A DNA stretch of 15,478 nt, taken from contig JBPOHD010000106.1 in NCBI GenBank assembly GCA_052035955.1, forward strand, positions 1-15,478, written 5' to 3'. The stretch is from JAEUNJ01 sp052035955 (GTDB taxonomy: Bacteria; Pseudomonadota; Gammaproteobacteria; Burkholderiales; Rhodocyclaceae). Under the pieces are notes generated by a model. That model searched no databases and had not been told where the DNA came from. It was given only the letters and a program-made list of their open reading frames with translations. Every line of letters begins with the position of its first letter. The first letter of the stretch is position 1. The position numbers and the translations under genes are program-made. Positions 7,986 to 15,478 of the stretch are shown here, piece by piece.

Positions 7986-10222
7986 GCCGCCTTCAGGTTG
8001 TCCAGGGCCCGGTCGAGGGCGCGATCGAAGATCGGCAGGCTCGACACCGGCACGGCTTCGCCGTGTTCGAACTGCAGCGCCAGGGCATCGGGCGATACGG
8101 CGATGGCCCGCGGCGACTGGGGATTGGTGAACAGCAGGACCCCGCGCTGGGGACTGACCCAGGACAGGCGATAGCGCGGATTCCCCTCGGTATGGCGGAA
8201 CTCGACCCAGTCGCCGCGCGTGAGGTCGGCGACCTGGCGCCGGGCCAGTTCGGAAAGGCTCTCGGGCGCCTGGCCGCCGACGATGGCCAGGCTTTCGACC
8301 ACCAGTTCGCCGTCGTCCATGCGCCGGGTCGCCAGCACGGCGTCGGCCTCGGAACCGGCCGGGGCGGCTTCGGCCGGCTTGGGTGCCGCGGCAACCTCGG
8401 CGCCGCGCAGGATGGCGGCATGGATCGAAAAGAGGGCGTCGATGAGTTCGAAGCGGCGGGCCGGAAGCGTGCCCAGGCGGTCGAAGCCGGACTGGATGTC
8501 CTTCACCAGCAGCGGCAGCTTGCGGGCCAGGGCCTTGATCTCGCGCGCCTCGCTGCGGCGCTGGACGCTGGCGACGAGGTCGTTGCCGACCCGCATCGCG
8601 TCGACCCAGCCGCCCTCGTCGTCGTGGAAGTGGTAATGGGCGAGCAGGGCCTTCCACTCGTTCTCCAGCAACTCGCGGACGGGCTCGGGCACGGGCTTGG
8701 CGCGCCAGGCCTGGACGGCCTGGGCGGCCGCGGCCTCGGCCAGCTCGCGCTTGTCCCGCTCGGCAACGAGGGGCGCGGCGCGCATGGCCCAGGCCTCGGC
8801 CGCCTTGTCCTCGTTGGACAGGAAGTTCTCCAGTTCGCCGCAGAGGTCTTCGAAGAGCTGGGTTTCCTGGGTGAATTCGTTCTGGACGCGCTCGACGATG
8901 CGCGCCACCTCGCGGTAGAGCGGGTCGTCGTGGGTGCCGCTCTGGCCCCAGCGGATGGCCGACCGGGAAATGCCGTCCAGGAGCCGGCGCGCCGGATGGG
9001 CGCGGCTCGAGAAGAAGCTCTTGTCGAGCATCGCGACCTTGAGGACCGGGATCTGCAAGCGCCCGACGAGGGCCTTGATCGGATCGGGGATGTCCTTGTC
9101 CTCGAAGACGAGGTCGAAGAGCATGGCGACGATGTCGACCGTGATGGCATCGAACTTGTCGAGGGCTTCGCCGGCCGAACTGGCCTTGAACTCCCGCAGG
9201 GCCTGCGTGGAGAGCGGCGCCTCGGCCACCGCCGCGGGCTGGCGCTGGATGGTGTTCAGGACGGCCCAGACCTGGGGCGACGGGCCCGCGGCCATTCCCG
9301 CGCCGAGGGGCGAGGCGCCGCCGGCCTGGGGGGTACCGGAGACGACCGTCCCGCCCGCCGCCAGGGCGGCCATGGCATTGGGCGCGACGAGGCGCTGCAG
9401 GAGCCCGAAGACGTCCTCGGGCAGGGCCGCCGGGCCGGAGCCGGCCGGGGAAGCCGGCGCCGCCGCGGCGTCGGCCGAGGGCGCGGCCTGGCGGGCACCG
9501 GCTTCCGGGGCCTTGCCGGATGCCGCGCCGCGCTCGCGCTCGTAGCTGCGCTTCAGGTTGGGGAGGATGTTCTTGCCGATCAGGTGGGAATCCAGGTCCC
9601 GGTAGACGTTGGCCAGATCCCCGCCGAAGCGGGCCATCTGCTGCAGCAGGAGCAGGCGTTGCGGGCCGGAGAATTCGGCCTCGTGGAGGGCCCCGCGCAG
9701 GGCCCTGCCGAGGACGCCCGGGGCGGCGGGATGGTCGTCCGGGCCCAGGCCGGGGCGGCGCATGAGCTGGGCCAGGCGCCGTTCCACGCCGAAGAGGGCC
9801 TCGTCGGCATCATCGCGGATCTTGCCGCCGATGGACTTGAGGATCAGGTCCTCGTCCAGCTCGCCGTCGTCTACGAGGGAGAGTTCGTCCAGGCCATGGA
9901 CCGAGGCGCGCGACGCGCCGGCCTTGCCCTGGACGACCGCATCGAACTCCCGCTGCCACTGGGCGGCGACCAGGGCCTCCAGGCGGGTGGCCCTCTCCAT
10001 GAGCTTGTCGCGGGTATCCATCAGGAACTTGCGCTGTTCGCGTTCCTCGGCCCGGTCCGCCTGCTGCATCAGGTCCTGCTGCACCTGATCGGCAAATGTC
10101 CGCATCGTCTCGCGCAGGCGGCGGGCGACCAGGTCGCGGGCATCCGCCAGGTAAGGATCGCTCGCACCGGTGCCCTGGCCGCGGCCACTGTCGGGAAACC
10201 GGATGATGTTCTCGTTCGCCAT
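7982..10222 (-). CDS. DUF1631 family protein (function unknown)
   Basis: This large (746-residue) protein resembles the DUF1631 family of beta- and gammaproteobacteria, which has no established function. It has no signal peptide or membrane segment and is presumably cytosolic. Residues about 40-85 are highly charged, Gln/Glu/Arg-rich helix likely to form a coiled coil. An Ala/Pro/Gly-rich linker spans about 226-310. Long helical stretches follow (FKASSAGEALDKFDAITVDIV onwards). The last ~90 residues (GDWVEFRHTEGNPRYRLSWV, then LFTNPQ) look like a small beta-barrel module, reminiscent of PilZ-like C-termini, but I see no RxxxR plus D/NxSxxG c-di-GMP motif. The ATG at 10222 is preceded by GGAGG and begins MANENIIRFPDS, typical of these proteins. 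An in-frame ATG at 10423 would add 67 low-complexity residues and is less likely. Confidence 0.82.
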   Translation of the reverse strand: MANENIIRFPDSGRGQGTGASDPYLADARDLVARRLRETMRTFADQVQQDLMQQADRAEEREQRKFLMDTRDKLMERATRLEALVAAQWQREFDAVVQGKAGASRASVHGLDELSLVDDGELDEDLILKSIGGKIRDDADEALFGVERRLAQLMRRPGLGPDDHPAAPGVLGRALRGALHEAEFSGPQRLLLLQQMARFGGDLANVYRDLDSHLIGKNILPNLKRSYERERGAASGKAPEAGARQAAPSADAAAAPASPAGSGPAALPEDVFGLLQRLVAPNAMAALAAGGTVVSGTPQAGGASPLGAGMAAGPSPQVWAVLNTIQRQPAAVAEAPLSTQALREFKASSAGEALDKFDAITVDIVAMLFDLVFEDKDIPDPIKALVGRLQIPVLKVAMLDKSFFSSRAHPARRLLDGISRSAIRWGQSGTHDDPLYREVARIVERVQNEFTQETQLFEDLCGELENFLSNEDKAAEAWAMRAAPLVAERDKRELAEAAAAQAVQAWRAKPVPEPVRELLENEWKALLAHYHFHDDEGGWVDAMRVGNDLVASVQRRSEAREIKALARKLPLLVKDIQSGFDRLGTLPARRFELIDALFSIHAAILRGAEVAAAPKPAEAAPAGSEADAVLATRRMDDGELVVESLAIVGGQAPESLSELARRQVADLTRGDWVEFRHTEGNPRYRLSWVSPQRGVLLFTNPQSPRAIAVSPDALALQFEHGEAVPVSSLPIFDRALDRALDNLKAA

Positions 10223-10601
10223 GTCGTCCTCCGCAACCGGAAGGTGCGATGACCGTCCGGACAGATCTGGCCGCTCGGAGCACGATACCAGGAAAGCCTG
10301 GGTGAACCGTCGGGATACGCCTGGATCAGCCCCACCATCCCTGCGCGACCCCGGGGCGGCTGCCGTGCCCGCCCCCAGCGTCCTTTTCTCCCCGGTACCC
10401 CATGGATCGACGGGTTCGGCCACCCTGCGATCCCTGCTTCCGATGGTCCTGCACTCATACTGCCGGCCTTACGATTTCAACCTTACGCTAACGAAAAATA
10501 AATTGCAAGTTTATTTAACATACACTGTCAGTATTTTTTCAGAGCGTGCGTAATCCTGCCGATAATGCCGGCCACCAACGGGAATTAGAGGGGAAACGGC
10601 G
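10223..10601. other. 379-bp gene-free region upstream of DUF1631
   Basis: This stretch lies between the HDOD gene stop and the DUF1631 start, both on the minus strand. Positions about 10478-10542 are strikingly AT-rich for this genome and hold the promoter candidates. The part from 10223 to about 10470 is GC-rich and would be a long leader if the promoter is used. It includes a 7-bp stem GGGGCGG/CCGCCCC (10353-10359/10369-10375, 9-nt loop). Next to the HDOD stop there is only a weak 4-bp hairpin (GCCG/CGGC) without a T-run, so I see no convincing terminator for the ETF operon. Open frames crossing this space lack ribosome-binding sites and family-like sequence. Confidence 0.7.
10513..10542 (-). 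promoter_or_regulatory. Candidate promoter for DUF1631 with small dyad
   Basis: On the minus strand CTGAAA (10542-10537) and TTAAAT (10518-10513) are separated by 18 bp, each matching four of six sigma-70 consensus bases. Between them, ACTG-T-CAGT (10524-10532) is a palindrome with a one-base centre, a possible operator half. A second choice is TTGCAA (10508-10503) with TAAGGT (10485-10480) at 17 bp. The AT-rich setting in GC-rich DNA is the main support. Confidence 0.35.
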
Positions 10602-11432
10602 CTAGAACTTCAGGGCCGCTGTCAGGGATTCCAGCTCCTCGGCGGATTCCAGGAGGAAGGCCGCCAGGTCGGCATCGATGTCGGGAATGCCGCTCTCCGG
10701 CCTTGCACCGGCGTTCGCGGCTGCCTGCAGCGGAGAGGCGATGGGGGTCAGGCGATGGGCCAGCCCCAGGGTTCCGGCCAGGGATTCGGGCGCCTCGGCC
10801 CACTCCCCGGACCAGAAGGACTCGATGGCCGCCAGGACGGTGCCGGGCACCGCCAGGGACCGCAACACGGCCCCGCCGACCTGGCGTTCCCCGCCCTGTT
10901 CCCAGGAGGGGTCCACGCCGCGTTCCAGCAGGCCGGGGAATTCGGCGGCGCGCGAGATGAGGTAGAAACCGCCCACCTCGTGCACCAGGCCGGTGAAGAA
11001 GGCGATGTCCGGGTCGCGCCGGGTGAGGCGACGGGCAAGGACGTGGCAAAGGGCCGCCACGTGGGCCGTGTGCTCCCAGAGGCGTTCGGCGTAGGGCCGC
11101 AGGGGGCCCTGGACCGCGCCGGCCATCATCTGGCGCATGACGACGGCCGAGGCCAGGGCGCGCACCAGCTGGAAGCCGAGGCGGGCCACGGCGCTCTTGA
11201 CGTCGGCGATGGTCCGCCCGCTGCGGTTGTAGGCAACGGAGTTGGCGACCGCAACCACGCGGGCCGCCAGCAGGGGTTCGGCCTGGACCAGCTGCGCGGC
11301 GTGGTCCAGGTGCTGCTCCGGGTCGTCCAGGGCGAGGCGAACACGCATCGCCACCTCGGCGTGGGTCGGGAAGCTGAGCTCCCCGCGCACCGCCTCGGCG
11401 GCAATCCTCTCCAGGGCTTCCCGGGCATCCAT
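10602..11432 (-). CDS. HDOD-domain protein
   Basis: This 276-residue protein is dominated by an HDOD domain, an HD-GYP-related helical fold used in bacterial signalling and regulation, usually without enzyme activity. Supporting segments are FPTHAEVAMRVR, AQLVQAEPLLAARVVAVANS and IADVKSAVARLGFQLVRAL, followed by FFTGLVHEVGGFYLI. In the last, the HD pair is replaced by H151-E152, and the other metal ligands are not evident, so phosphodiesterase activity is unlikely. No receiver, GGDEF, EAL or output domain is fused to it. The start ATG at 11432 lies 2 nt after the acyl-CoA dehydrogenase stop (TGA-CC-ATG), with GAGGAG inside the end of that gene, so the two are probably translationally coupled. 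It is the last gene of the minus-strand ETF operon. Its role there is unknown; it may sense or regulate rather than catalyse. Confidence 0.88.
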   Translation of the reverse strand: MDAREALERIAAEAVRGELSFPTHAEVAMRVRLALDDPEQHLDHAAQLVQAEPLLAARVVAVANSVAYNRSGRTIADVKSAVARLGFQLVRALASAVVMRQMMAGAVQGPLRPYAERLWEHTAHVAALCHVLARRLTRRDPDIAFFTGLVHEVGGFYLISRAAEFPGLLERGVDPSWEQGGERQVGGAVLRSLAVPGTVLAAIESFWSGEWAEAPESLAGTLGLAHRLTPIASPLQAAANAGARPESGIPDIDADLAAFLLESAEELESLTAALKF

Positions 11433-11434
11433 GG

Positions 11435-13225
11435 TCAGAACATCTCCTCGTGCAGGGTCAGGGCGGAGGCGCCGCCCTGGGTGACCACCTGGGCCAGTCC
11501 CGGCGCCGCCGCCATGACGTGGTCGGCGAAGAAGCGCGCGGTGGCGATCTTGGCAGGATAGAACGGATCGGCATCCCCGGCGGCGATTTTCGCCTGGGCC
11601 ACCAGGGCCGCCCGGGCCAGCTGCCAGCCGCCGCAGACGATGCCCATCAGGCGCAGGAAGGGCACGGCACCGACGGCCACGGTGCGCACGTCGTTGGCGT
11701 ACTGGGTGGCGATGTAGGTGCCGGCCTCGGTCACCGCCCCGACGCCGCGTCCCAGGGCTGCGGCGATGGCCGCGAATTCTGCCCCGGACTGCTGCTGGAC
11801 TTCGGCCAGGGTGCCGTGCATCAGGCCGATGACGGCCTTCAGGGTGGCGCCCCCCTCGCGGGCGATCTTGCGGCCCATGAGGTCGTTAGCCTGGATGCCG
11901 GTGGTGCCCTCGTAGATGGTGGTGATGCGGGCGTCGCGCATGTACTGGGCGGCGCCCGTTTCCTCGACGAAGCCCATGCCGCCATGCACCTGGACCCCCA
12001 GGTAGGCAAGCTCGTTGCCGGTCTCCGTGAGCCATCCCTTGACCACCGGGATCATCAGGTCCACGAAGGCCTGGTTGCGCTTGCGCTCCTCGGGATCGGG
12101 ATGGCGGACGGCGGCGTCGTGGGCGGCGGCGACCGTGTAGGCCAGGCCGCGCATGGCCTCGACGTTGGAACGCATGACCATCAGCATGCGGCGGATGTCC
12201 GGGTGGTGCACGATGGCCACCGGCGCCGGCGAGCCTTCGATGGCGCGGCCCTGGATCCGCTCGCGGGCATAGGCGACGGCCTTCTGGTAGGCCCGCTCGC
12301 CGATCGCCAGGCCCTCCAGGCCCACGGCATAACGCGCCGCGTTCATCATGACGAACATGTACTTGAGGCCCTCGTTCTCCTTGCCGACGAGGGCGCCGAC
12401 GGCGCCGCCGTTGTCGCCGAAGGCCATGACGCAGGTCGGGCTGGCGTGGATGCCCAGCTTGTGCTCGATGGAAACGCAGTAGGCATCGTTGCGCTCGCCG
12501 GGACTGCCGTCCGGCTTCACCATGAACTTGGGCACGACGAAGAGGGAGATCCCCTTCACGCCCTCGGGCGCGTCGGGCGTACGGGCGAGCACGAGGTGGA
12601 TGATGTTGTCCGCCATGTCGTGGTCGCCGTAGGTGATGAATATCTTCTGGCCGAAGATCTTGTAGGTGCCGTCGGGCTGCGGCACGGCACGGGTGCGCAC
12701 GGCGGCCAGGTCGGAACCGGCCTGGGGCTCGGTCAGGTTCATGGTGCCGGTCCAGGTGCCCTGGATCATTTTCGGCAGGTACATGTCCTTCTGCTCCGGC
12801 GAGCCGTAGAGCTCCAGGGCCTCGATGGCACCCAGGGTCAGGAGCGGGCAGAGGGAGAAGGACATGTTGGAGGACTTCCAGGTCTCCTGGACGGCCGCCG
12901 CCACCAGCTTGGGCAGGCCCTGCCCGCCGTGCTCGGGGTTGCAGGCAACGCCGTTCCAACCGGCCTCGACGAACTGCTGGTAGGCCTCCTTGAAGCCCTT
13001 GGGCATGGTCACGGCATTGTCGGCCCAGCAGGCGCCCTCCTCGTCCCCCGAGAAGTTGATGGGGGCCAGCACCTCGGTGGCGAACTTGCCGGCCTCGTCG
13101 AGGATGACCTCGACGGTGTCGGAGGTGGCTTCCTCGAATCCGGGCAGGGCGGCGACCTGGTCCAGGCCGGCCAGTTCCCGCATCACGAACAGCATGTCCT
13201 TGTAGGGCGCGAAATAGATGCTCAT
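11435..13225 (-). CDS. Acyl-CoA dehydrogenase, long DmdC/FadE-type
   Basis: This 596-residue FAD enzyme introduces a trans-2 double bond into acyl-CoA and reduces ETF. It belongs to the ~600-residue group with a short N-terminal extension (MSIYFAPYKDMLFVM) and an extra C-terminal domain, as in 3-methylmercaptopropionyl-CoA dehydrogenase (DmdC) and relatives. The FAD/substrate segments TGTMNLTEPQAGSDLAAVRT and KIFITYGDHDMADN are present. The catalytic base is expected at E439 in IYEGTTGIQANDLMGRK, matching the position known for this group. The start ATG at 13225 has GGAG about 9 nt upstream, and the gene follows the CbiM-like gene by 19 nt. Chain-length or aryl preference cannot be deduced. 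Co-transcription with etfBA supports a direct electron route to EtfAB. Confidence 0.94.
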   Translation of the reverse strand: MSIYFAPYKDMLFVMRELAGLDQVAALPGFEEATSDTVEVILDEAGKFATEVLAPINFSGDEEGACWADNAVTMPKGFKEAYQQFVEAGWNGVACNPEHGGQGLPKLVAAAVQETWKSSNMSFSLCPLLTLGAIEALELYGSPEQKDMYLPKMIQGTWTGTMNLTEPQAGSDLAAVRTRAVPQPDGTYKIFGQKIFITYGDHDMADNIIHLVLARTPDAPEGVKGISLFVVPKFMVKPDGSPGERNDAYCVSIEHKLGIHASPTCVMAFGDNGGAVGALVGKENEGLKYMFVMMNAARYAVGLEGLAIGERAYQKAVAYARERIQGRAIEGSPAPVAIVHHPDIRRMLMVMRSNVEAMRGLAYTVAAAHDAAVRHPDPEERKRNQAFVDLMIPVVKGWLTETGNELAYLGVQVHGGMGFVEETGAAQYMRDARITTIYEGTTGIQANDLMGRKIAREGGATLKAVIGLMHGTLAEVQQQSGAEFAAIAAALGRGVGAVTEAGTYIATQYANDVRTVAVGAVPFLRLMGIVCGGWQLARAALVAQAKIAAGDADPFYPAKIATARFFADHVMAAAPGLAQVVTQGGASALTLHEEMF

Positions 13226-13244
13226 TCAATATTCTCCGAGAGGT

Positions 13245-13910
13245 TCATTTCTTGAACAGGTAGCGACGGTCGTCGAAGCTCCCCACCCAGTGGGGGTAGT
13301 AGACGACCATCAGCGTTATGGCGGCCCCGTTCAGCCAAGCCTCCGCGAATCCCAGCAGGACGAAATAGGGAAAATAGTCCGTGAAAAGATCGGCGGCAGG
13401 ATAAGCGCCGACGAGGATCAGCGCCAGGGTGGACAGGAGGCCGGTTGCGGACACCGTCACGGCGGCACCGAAGAAGGCCGCCGCGAAGATGTACACGAAG
13501 AAATTCGCCGGCAGCCATCTCTCGACGGCCTTGAGGATGGCGTGGGCGGCGAAGCAGGGAAAGACGGCCATCGCCAGGGCGTTCAGCGCGAAGGCCTCCC
13601 AGGCCGCCGAGCCGTTGTAGGTCACGGCGGCGAGGACGGCCATGAAGCCGACGATGGCCAGCTGGCGGCCGAACATCAGGGTGAAGGCGGTGGCCCCGAG
13701 CATGTGCAGGTTCAGGCCGGGCTTGACGCCGGCCTTCAGGCTCCAGAACAGGGTCAGGACGACCATGGCGCCCGCCCAGACATGGGATTGCCCCCCGTCC
13801 AGCAGGCGCTTCCAGGGGGCCGTGCGCAGGCACCAGAACAGCACCAGCGCCAGGGGCAGCCAGGCCGCGTAGGCGAACTCCTCGGGGAACAAGCCCGCCG
13901 GGAAGTTCAT
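13245..13910 (-). CDS. CbiM-like membrane protein (ECF transporter S-component family)
   Basis: This 221-residue, very hydrophobic protein has about six or seven membrane segments (approximately 13-29, 43-60, 66-98, 105-124, 136-168, 180-205). Its pattern, with LHMLGATAF (68-76), ALNALAMAVFPC (108-119) and GFAEAWLNGAAI (187-198), resembles the CbiM/NikM family of cobalt/nickel energy-coupling-factor permeases. It begins MNFPAGLFP, however, and lacks the N-terminal Met-His-Ile that forms the metal site in true CbiM. No CbiN, CbiQ or CbiO gene is nearby. It could be a stand-alone permease, or a protein using this fold for another solute. The start ATG at 13910 lacks a clear Shine-Dalgarno; it is 27 nt after the etfA stop and 19 nt before the acyl-CoA dehydrogenase start, so it is embedded in the operon. 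Confidence 0.72.
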   Translation of the reverse strand: MNFPAGLFPEEFAYAAWLPLALVLFWCLRTAPWKRLLDGGQSHVWAGAMVVLTLFWSLKAGVKPGLNLHMLGATAFTLMFGRQLAIVGFMAVLAAVTYNGSAAWEAFALNALAMAVFPCFAAHAILKAVERWLPANFFVYIFAAAFFGAAVTVSATGLLSTLALILVGAYPAADLFTDYFPYFVLLGFAEAWLNGAAITLMVVYYPHWVGSFDDRRYLFKK

Positions 13911-13937
13911 CGTCGCGGCCCGACCGGTCCCGGGTTC

Positions 13938-14867
13938 TCAGACGCCCGCCACGAACTCCGGCACGGCGGCGAAGAGGTCGGCCACCAGGCCGTAGTCGGC
14001 GACCTGGAAGATGGGGGCGTCGGGGTCCTTGTTGATGGCGACGATCACCTTCGAATCCTTCATCCCCGCCAGGTGCTGGATCGCCCCGGAGATGCCGATG
14101 GCGATGTAGAGCTGCGGGGCGACGATCTTGCCGGTCTGCCCCACCTGGTAGTCGTTGGGCACGAAGCCGGCATCCACCGCCGCCCGCGAGGCACCCATGG
14201 CGGCGCCCAGCTTGTCGGCCAGGGGCTCCAGGACCTTGTGGTAGTTCTCCCCGGAACCCATGCCGCGGCCGCCGGAAACGATGATCTTGGCGGCGGTGAG
14301 CTCGGGACGCGCCGACTTGGTCATCTCCCGGCCGGTGAGCTTGGAGATGCCCAGGTCGGGGCCGGCGGCGATGGCCTCGACGGCGGCGCCGCCGCCCTGG
14401 CCCGCGGCGTCGAAGCCGGTGGTGCGCACGGTGATGACCTTCACCGCATCGGCGCTCTTGACGGTGGCCAGGGCGTTGCCGGCGTAGATGGGACGGACGA
14501 AGGTGTCCGGGCCCTCGACGGCGACGATGTCGGAGATCTGGGCGACGTCGAGCAGGGCGGCGACCCGCGGCAGGGTGTTCTTGCCGTTGCTGGTGGAGGG
14601 CGCCAGGATGTGGGTGTAGCCGCCGGCGTTGGCAAGGATCAGGGCGGCCAGGTTCTCGGCCAGCTGGTCGCCGTAATGGGCGGCGTCGGCGACCTTGACC
14701 TTGGTGACGCCGGCGATCCTGGCGGCGGCTTCGGCCGCCGGGCCGCAATTCGTGCCGGCGACGAGGACGTGGATGTCCCCGCCTATCCTGGCGGCGGCGG
14801 CGACGGTATTGAGGGTGGCGGCCTTGAGGCTGGCGTTGTCGTGTTCGGCTATGACGAGGATGCTCAT
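13938..14867 (-). CDS. etfA: Electron transfer flavoprotein alpha subunit
   Basis: This 309-residue subunit binds FAD and, with EtfB, carries electrons from acyl-CoA dehydrogenases to ETF-QO. The N-terminal half has the ETF nucleotide-binding-like fold starting MSILVIAEHDN. The C-terminal FAD domain is clear: KIIVSGGRGMGSGENY, GQTGKIVAPQLYIAIGISGA (GQTGK at 243-247), then INKDPDAPIFQVADYGLVAD. Length is normal. The ATG at 14867 follows the etfB stop by 2 nt (TGA-CC-ATG). AAGGTGAT within the end of etfB acts as the ribosome-binding site, so coupling gives equal amounts of both subunits. Confidence 0.97.
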   Translation of the reverse strand: MSILVIAEHDNASLKAATLNTVAAAARIGGDIHVLVAGTNCGPAAEAAARIAGVTKVKVADAAHYGDQLAENLAALILANAGGYTHILAPSTSNGKNTLPRVAALLDVAQISDIVAVEGPDTFVRPIYAGNALATVKSADAVKVITVRTTGFDAAGQGGGAAVEAIAAGPDLGISKLTGREMTKSARPELTAAKIIVSGGRGMGSGENYHKVLEPLADKLGAAMGASRAAVDAGFVPNDYQVGQTGKIVAPQLYIAIGISGAIQHLAGMKDSKVIVAINKDPDAPIFQVADYGLVADLFAAVPEFVAGV

Positions 14868-14869
14868 GG

Positions 14870-15478
14870 TCAGATCACCTTGGCTTCGTTCTTCAGCTTG
14901 TCGATGAGTTGGGCGATGTCGGCCACCCGCACGCCGGCGCTGCGCTTGGGCGGCTCGGCCACCTTGAGGGTAGAGAGCCGCGGGGCGACATCGACCCCCA
15001 GGTCGGCCGGCTTCACCGTGTCCAGGGGCTTCTTCTTGGCCTTCATGATGTTGGGCAGGGTGGCGTAGCGCGGTTCGTTGAGCCGCAGGTCGGTGGTGAC
15101 CACGGCGGGGAGCCTGATCTCCAGGGTCTCCAGGCCGCCATCGACTTCGCGGGTGACGCTGGCCGTGCCGTCGCCGAGGACGAGCTTGGAGGCAAAGGTG
15201 GCCTGGGGCCAGCCGAGCAGGGCGGCGAGCATCTGGCCGGTCTGGTTGGCGTCGTCGTCGATGGCCTGCTTGCCGAGGATGACCAGCCCGGGGGCTTCCT
15301 TGTCCACCAGGGCCTTGAGCAGCTTGGCCACGGCCAGGGGCTGCAGGTCGGCGTCGGTCTCCACCAGGATGGCCCGGTCGGCGCCGATGGCCATGGCGGT
15401 GCGCAGGGTCTCCTGGCAGGCGGCCAGGCCGCAGGACACGGCCACCACCTCGGTGGCCTTGCCGCCTTCCTTCAGGCG
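14870..15478 (-). CDS. etfB: Electron transfer flavoprotein beta subunit, N-terminus outside window
   Basis: The visible 202 residues run from RLKEGGKATEVVAVSCG at the right edge to the stop at 14870. About 45-50 N-terminal residues are missing compared with the usual ~250. The family segments are AMAIGADRAILVETD, the adenine-nucleotide loop GKQAIDDDANQTGQMLAALLGWPQ, TREVDGGLETLEIRLPAVVTTDLRLNEPRY (here broken at its middle by no gap) and LPNIMKAKKKP. EtfB holds structural AMP and forms the partner-binding surface for dehydrogenases. It is the first visible gene of the minus-strand operon; the promoter lies beyond the window. Confidence 0.97.
   Translation of the reverse strand, partial: RLKEGGKATEVVAVSCGLAACQETLRTAMAIGADRAILVETDADLQPLAVAKLLKALVDKEAPGLVILGKQAIDDDANQTGQMLAALLGWPQATFASKLVLGDGTASVTREVDGGLETLEIRLPAVVTTDLRLNEPRYATLPNIMKAKKKPLDTVKPADLGVDVAPRLSTLKVAEPPKRSAGVRVADIAQLIDKLKNEAKVI

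Noticed and set aside
8063..10252. 729-codon plus-strand open frame opposite DUF1631
   Set aside because: There is no ribosome-binding site or domain; composition is typical of an antisense shadow. DUF1631 on the minus strand has a GGAGG site and a family-like start.
11450..13255. 601-codon plus-strand open frame opposite acyl-CoA dehydrogenase
   Set aside because: It is antisense to a gene with intact catalytic motifs; His/Gly/Asp-rich with no recognisable fold.
13218..15068. 616-codon plus-strand open frame opposite the CbiM-like gene, etfA and etfB
   Set aside because: It spans three minus-strand genes and their spacers; Gly/His/Asp-rich shadow.

Overview
The window is GC-rich (roughly two thirds G+C) bacterial chromosomal DNA that is almost fully coding. 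The protein families, gene order and codon use suggest a betaproteobacterium, most likely Rhodocyclales (Azoarcus/Thauera-like). That placement comes from pattern recognition, not from a database search. The theme is activation and beta-oxidation of carboxylic acids, with electron delivery through electron-transfer flavoprotein (ETF) to the quinone pool.

Layout. Positions 1-66 hold a tRNA-Asp(GTC) cut by the left edge (minus strand). Next comes acetoacetyl-CoA synthetase (minus, 277-2259). It is separated from a small 4HBT-fold acyl-CoA thioesterase (minus, 2507-2920) by an intergenic element built from 9-bp units in inverted orientation. A divergent promoter region (2921-3068) contains a 12-bp palindrome that places a perfect TATAAT on both strands. 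To its right runs a tight plus-strand gene set: a long acyl-CoA synthetase (3069-4964), ETF-ubiquinone oxidoreductase (4993-6624), an SDR oxidoreductase (6635-7384) and an unrecognised membrane-anchored protein (7398-7985). That last gene ends tail to tail with a minus-strand DUF1631-family gene (7982-10222), and the two stop codons share bases.

A 379-bp gene-free stretch (10223-10601), including an AT-rich island, precedes DUF1631. Further right is a minus-strand operon read from the right edge: etfB (partial), etfA, a CbiM-like membrane protein, a DmdC/FadE-type acyl-CoA dehydrogenase and an HDOD-domain protein. Two of its junctions have the form TGA-CC-ATG, which suggests translational coupling.

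How the genes fit together: the two AMP-forming ligases make acyl-CoAs (acetoacetyl-CoA and an unspecified fatty or aromatic acyl-CoA). The acyl-CoA dehydrogenase oxidises them and passes electrons to EtfAB. ETF-QO passes these on to ubiquinone. The thioesterase can release CoA, and the SDR may act on a hydroxy- or keto-intermediate.

The parts not explained by this pathway are the HDOD protein, the CbiM-like protein without transporter partners, the 195-residue unknown and DUF1631. I saw no CRISPR array, transposase, phage gene, toxin-antitoxin pair or defence gene, and no clear evidence of an entirely new system. The best leads are the CbiM-like and HDOD passengers in the ETF operon and the conserved-looking unknown protein at 7398-7985.
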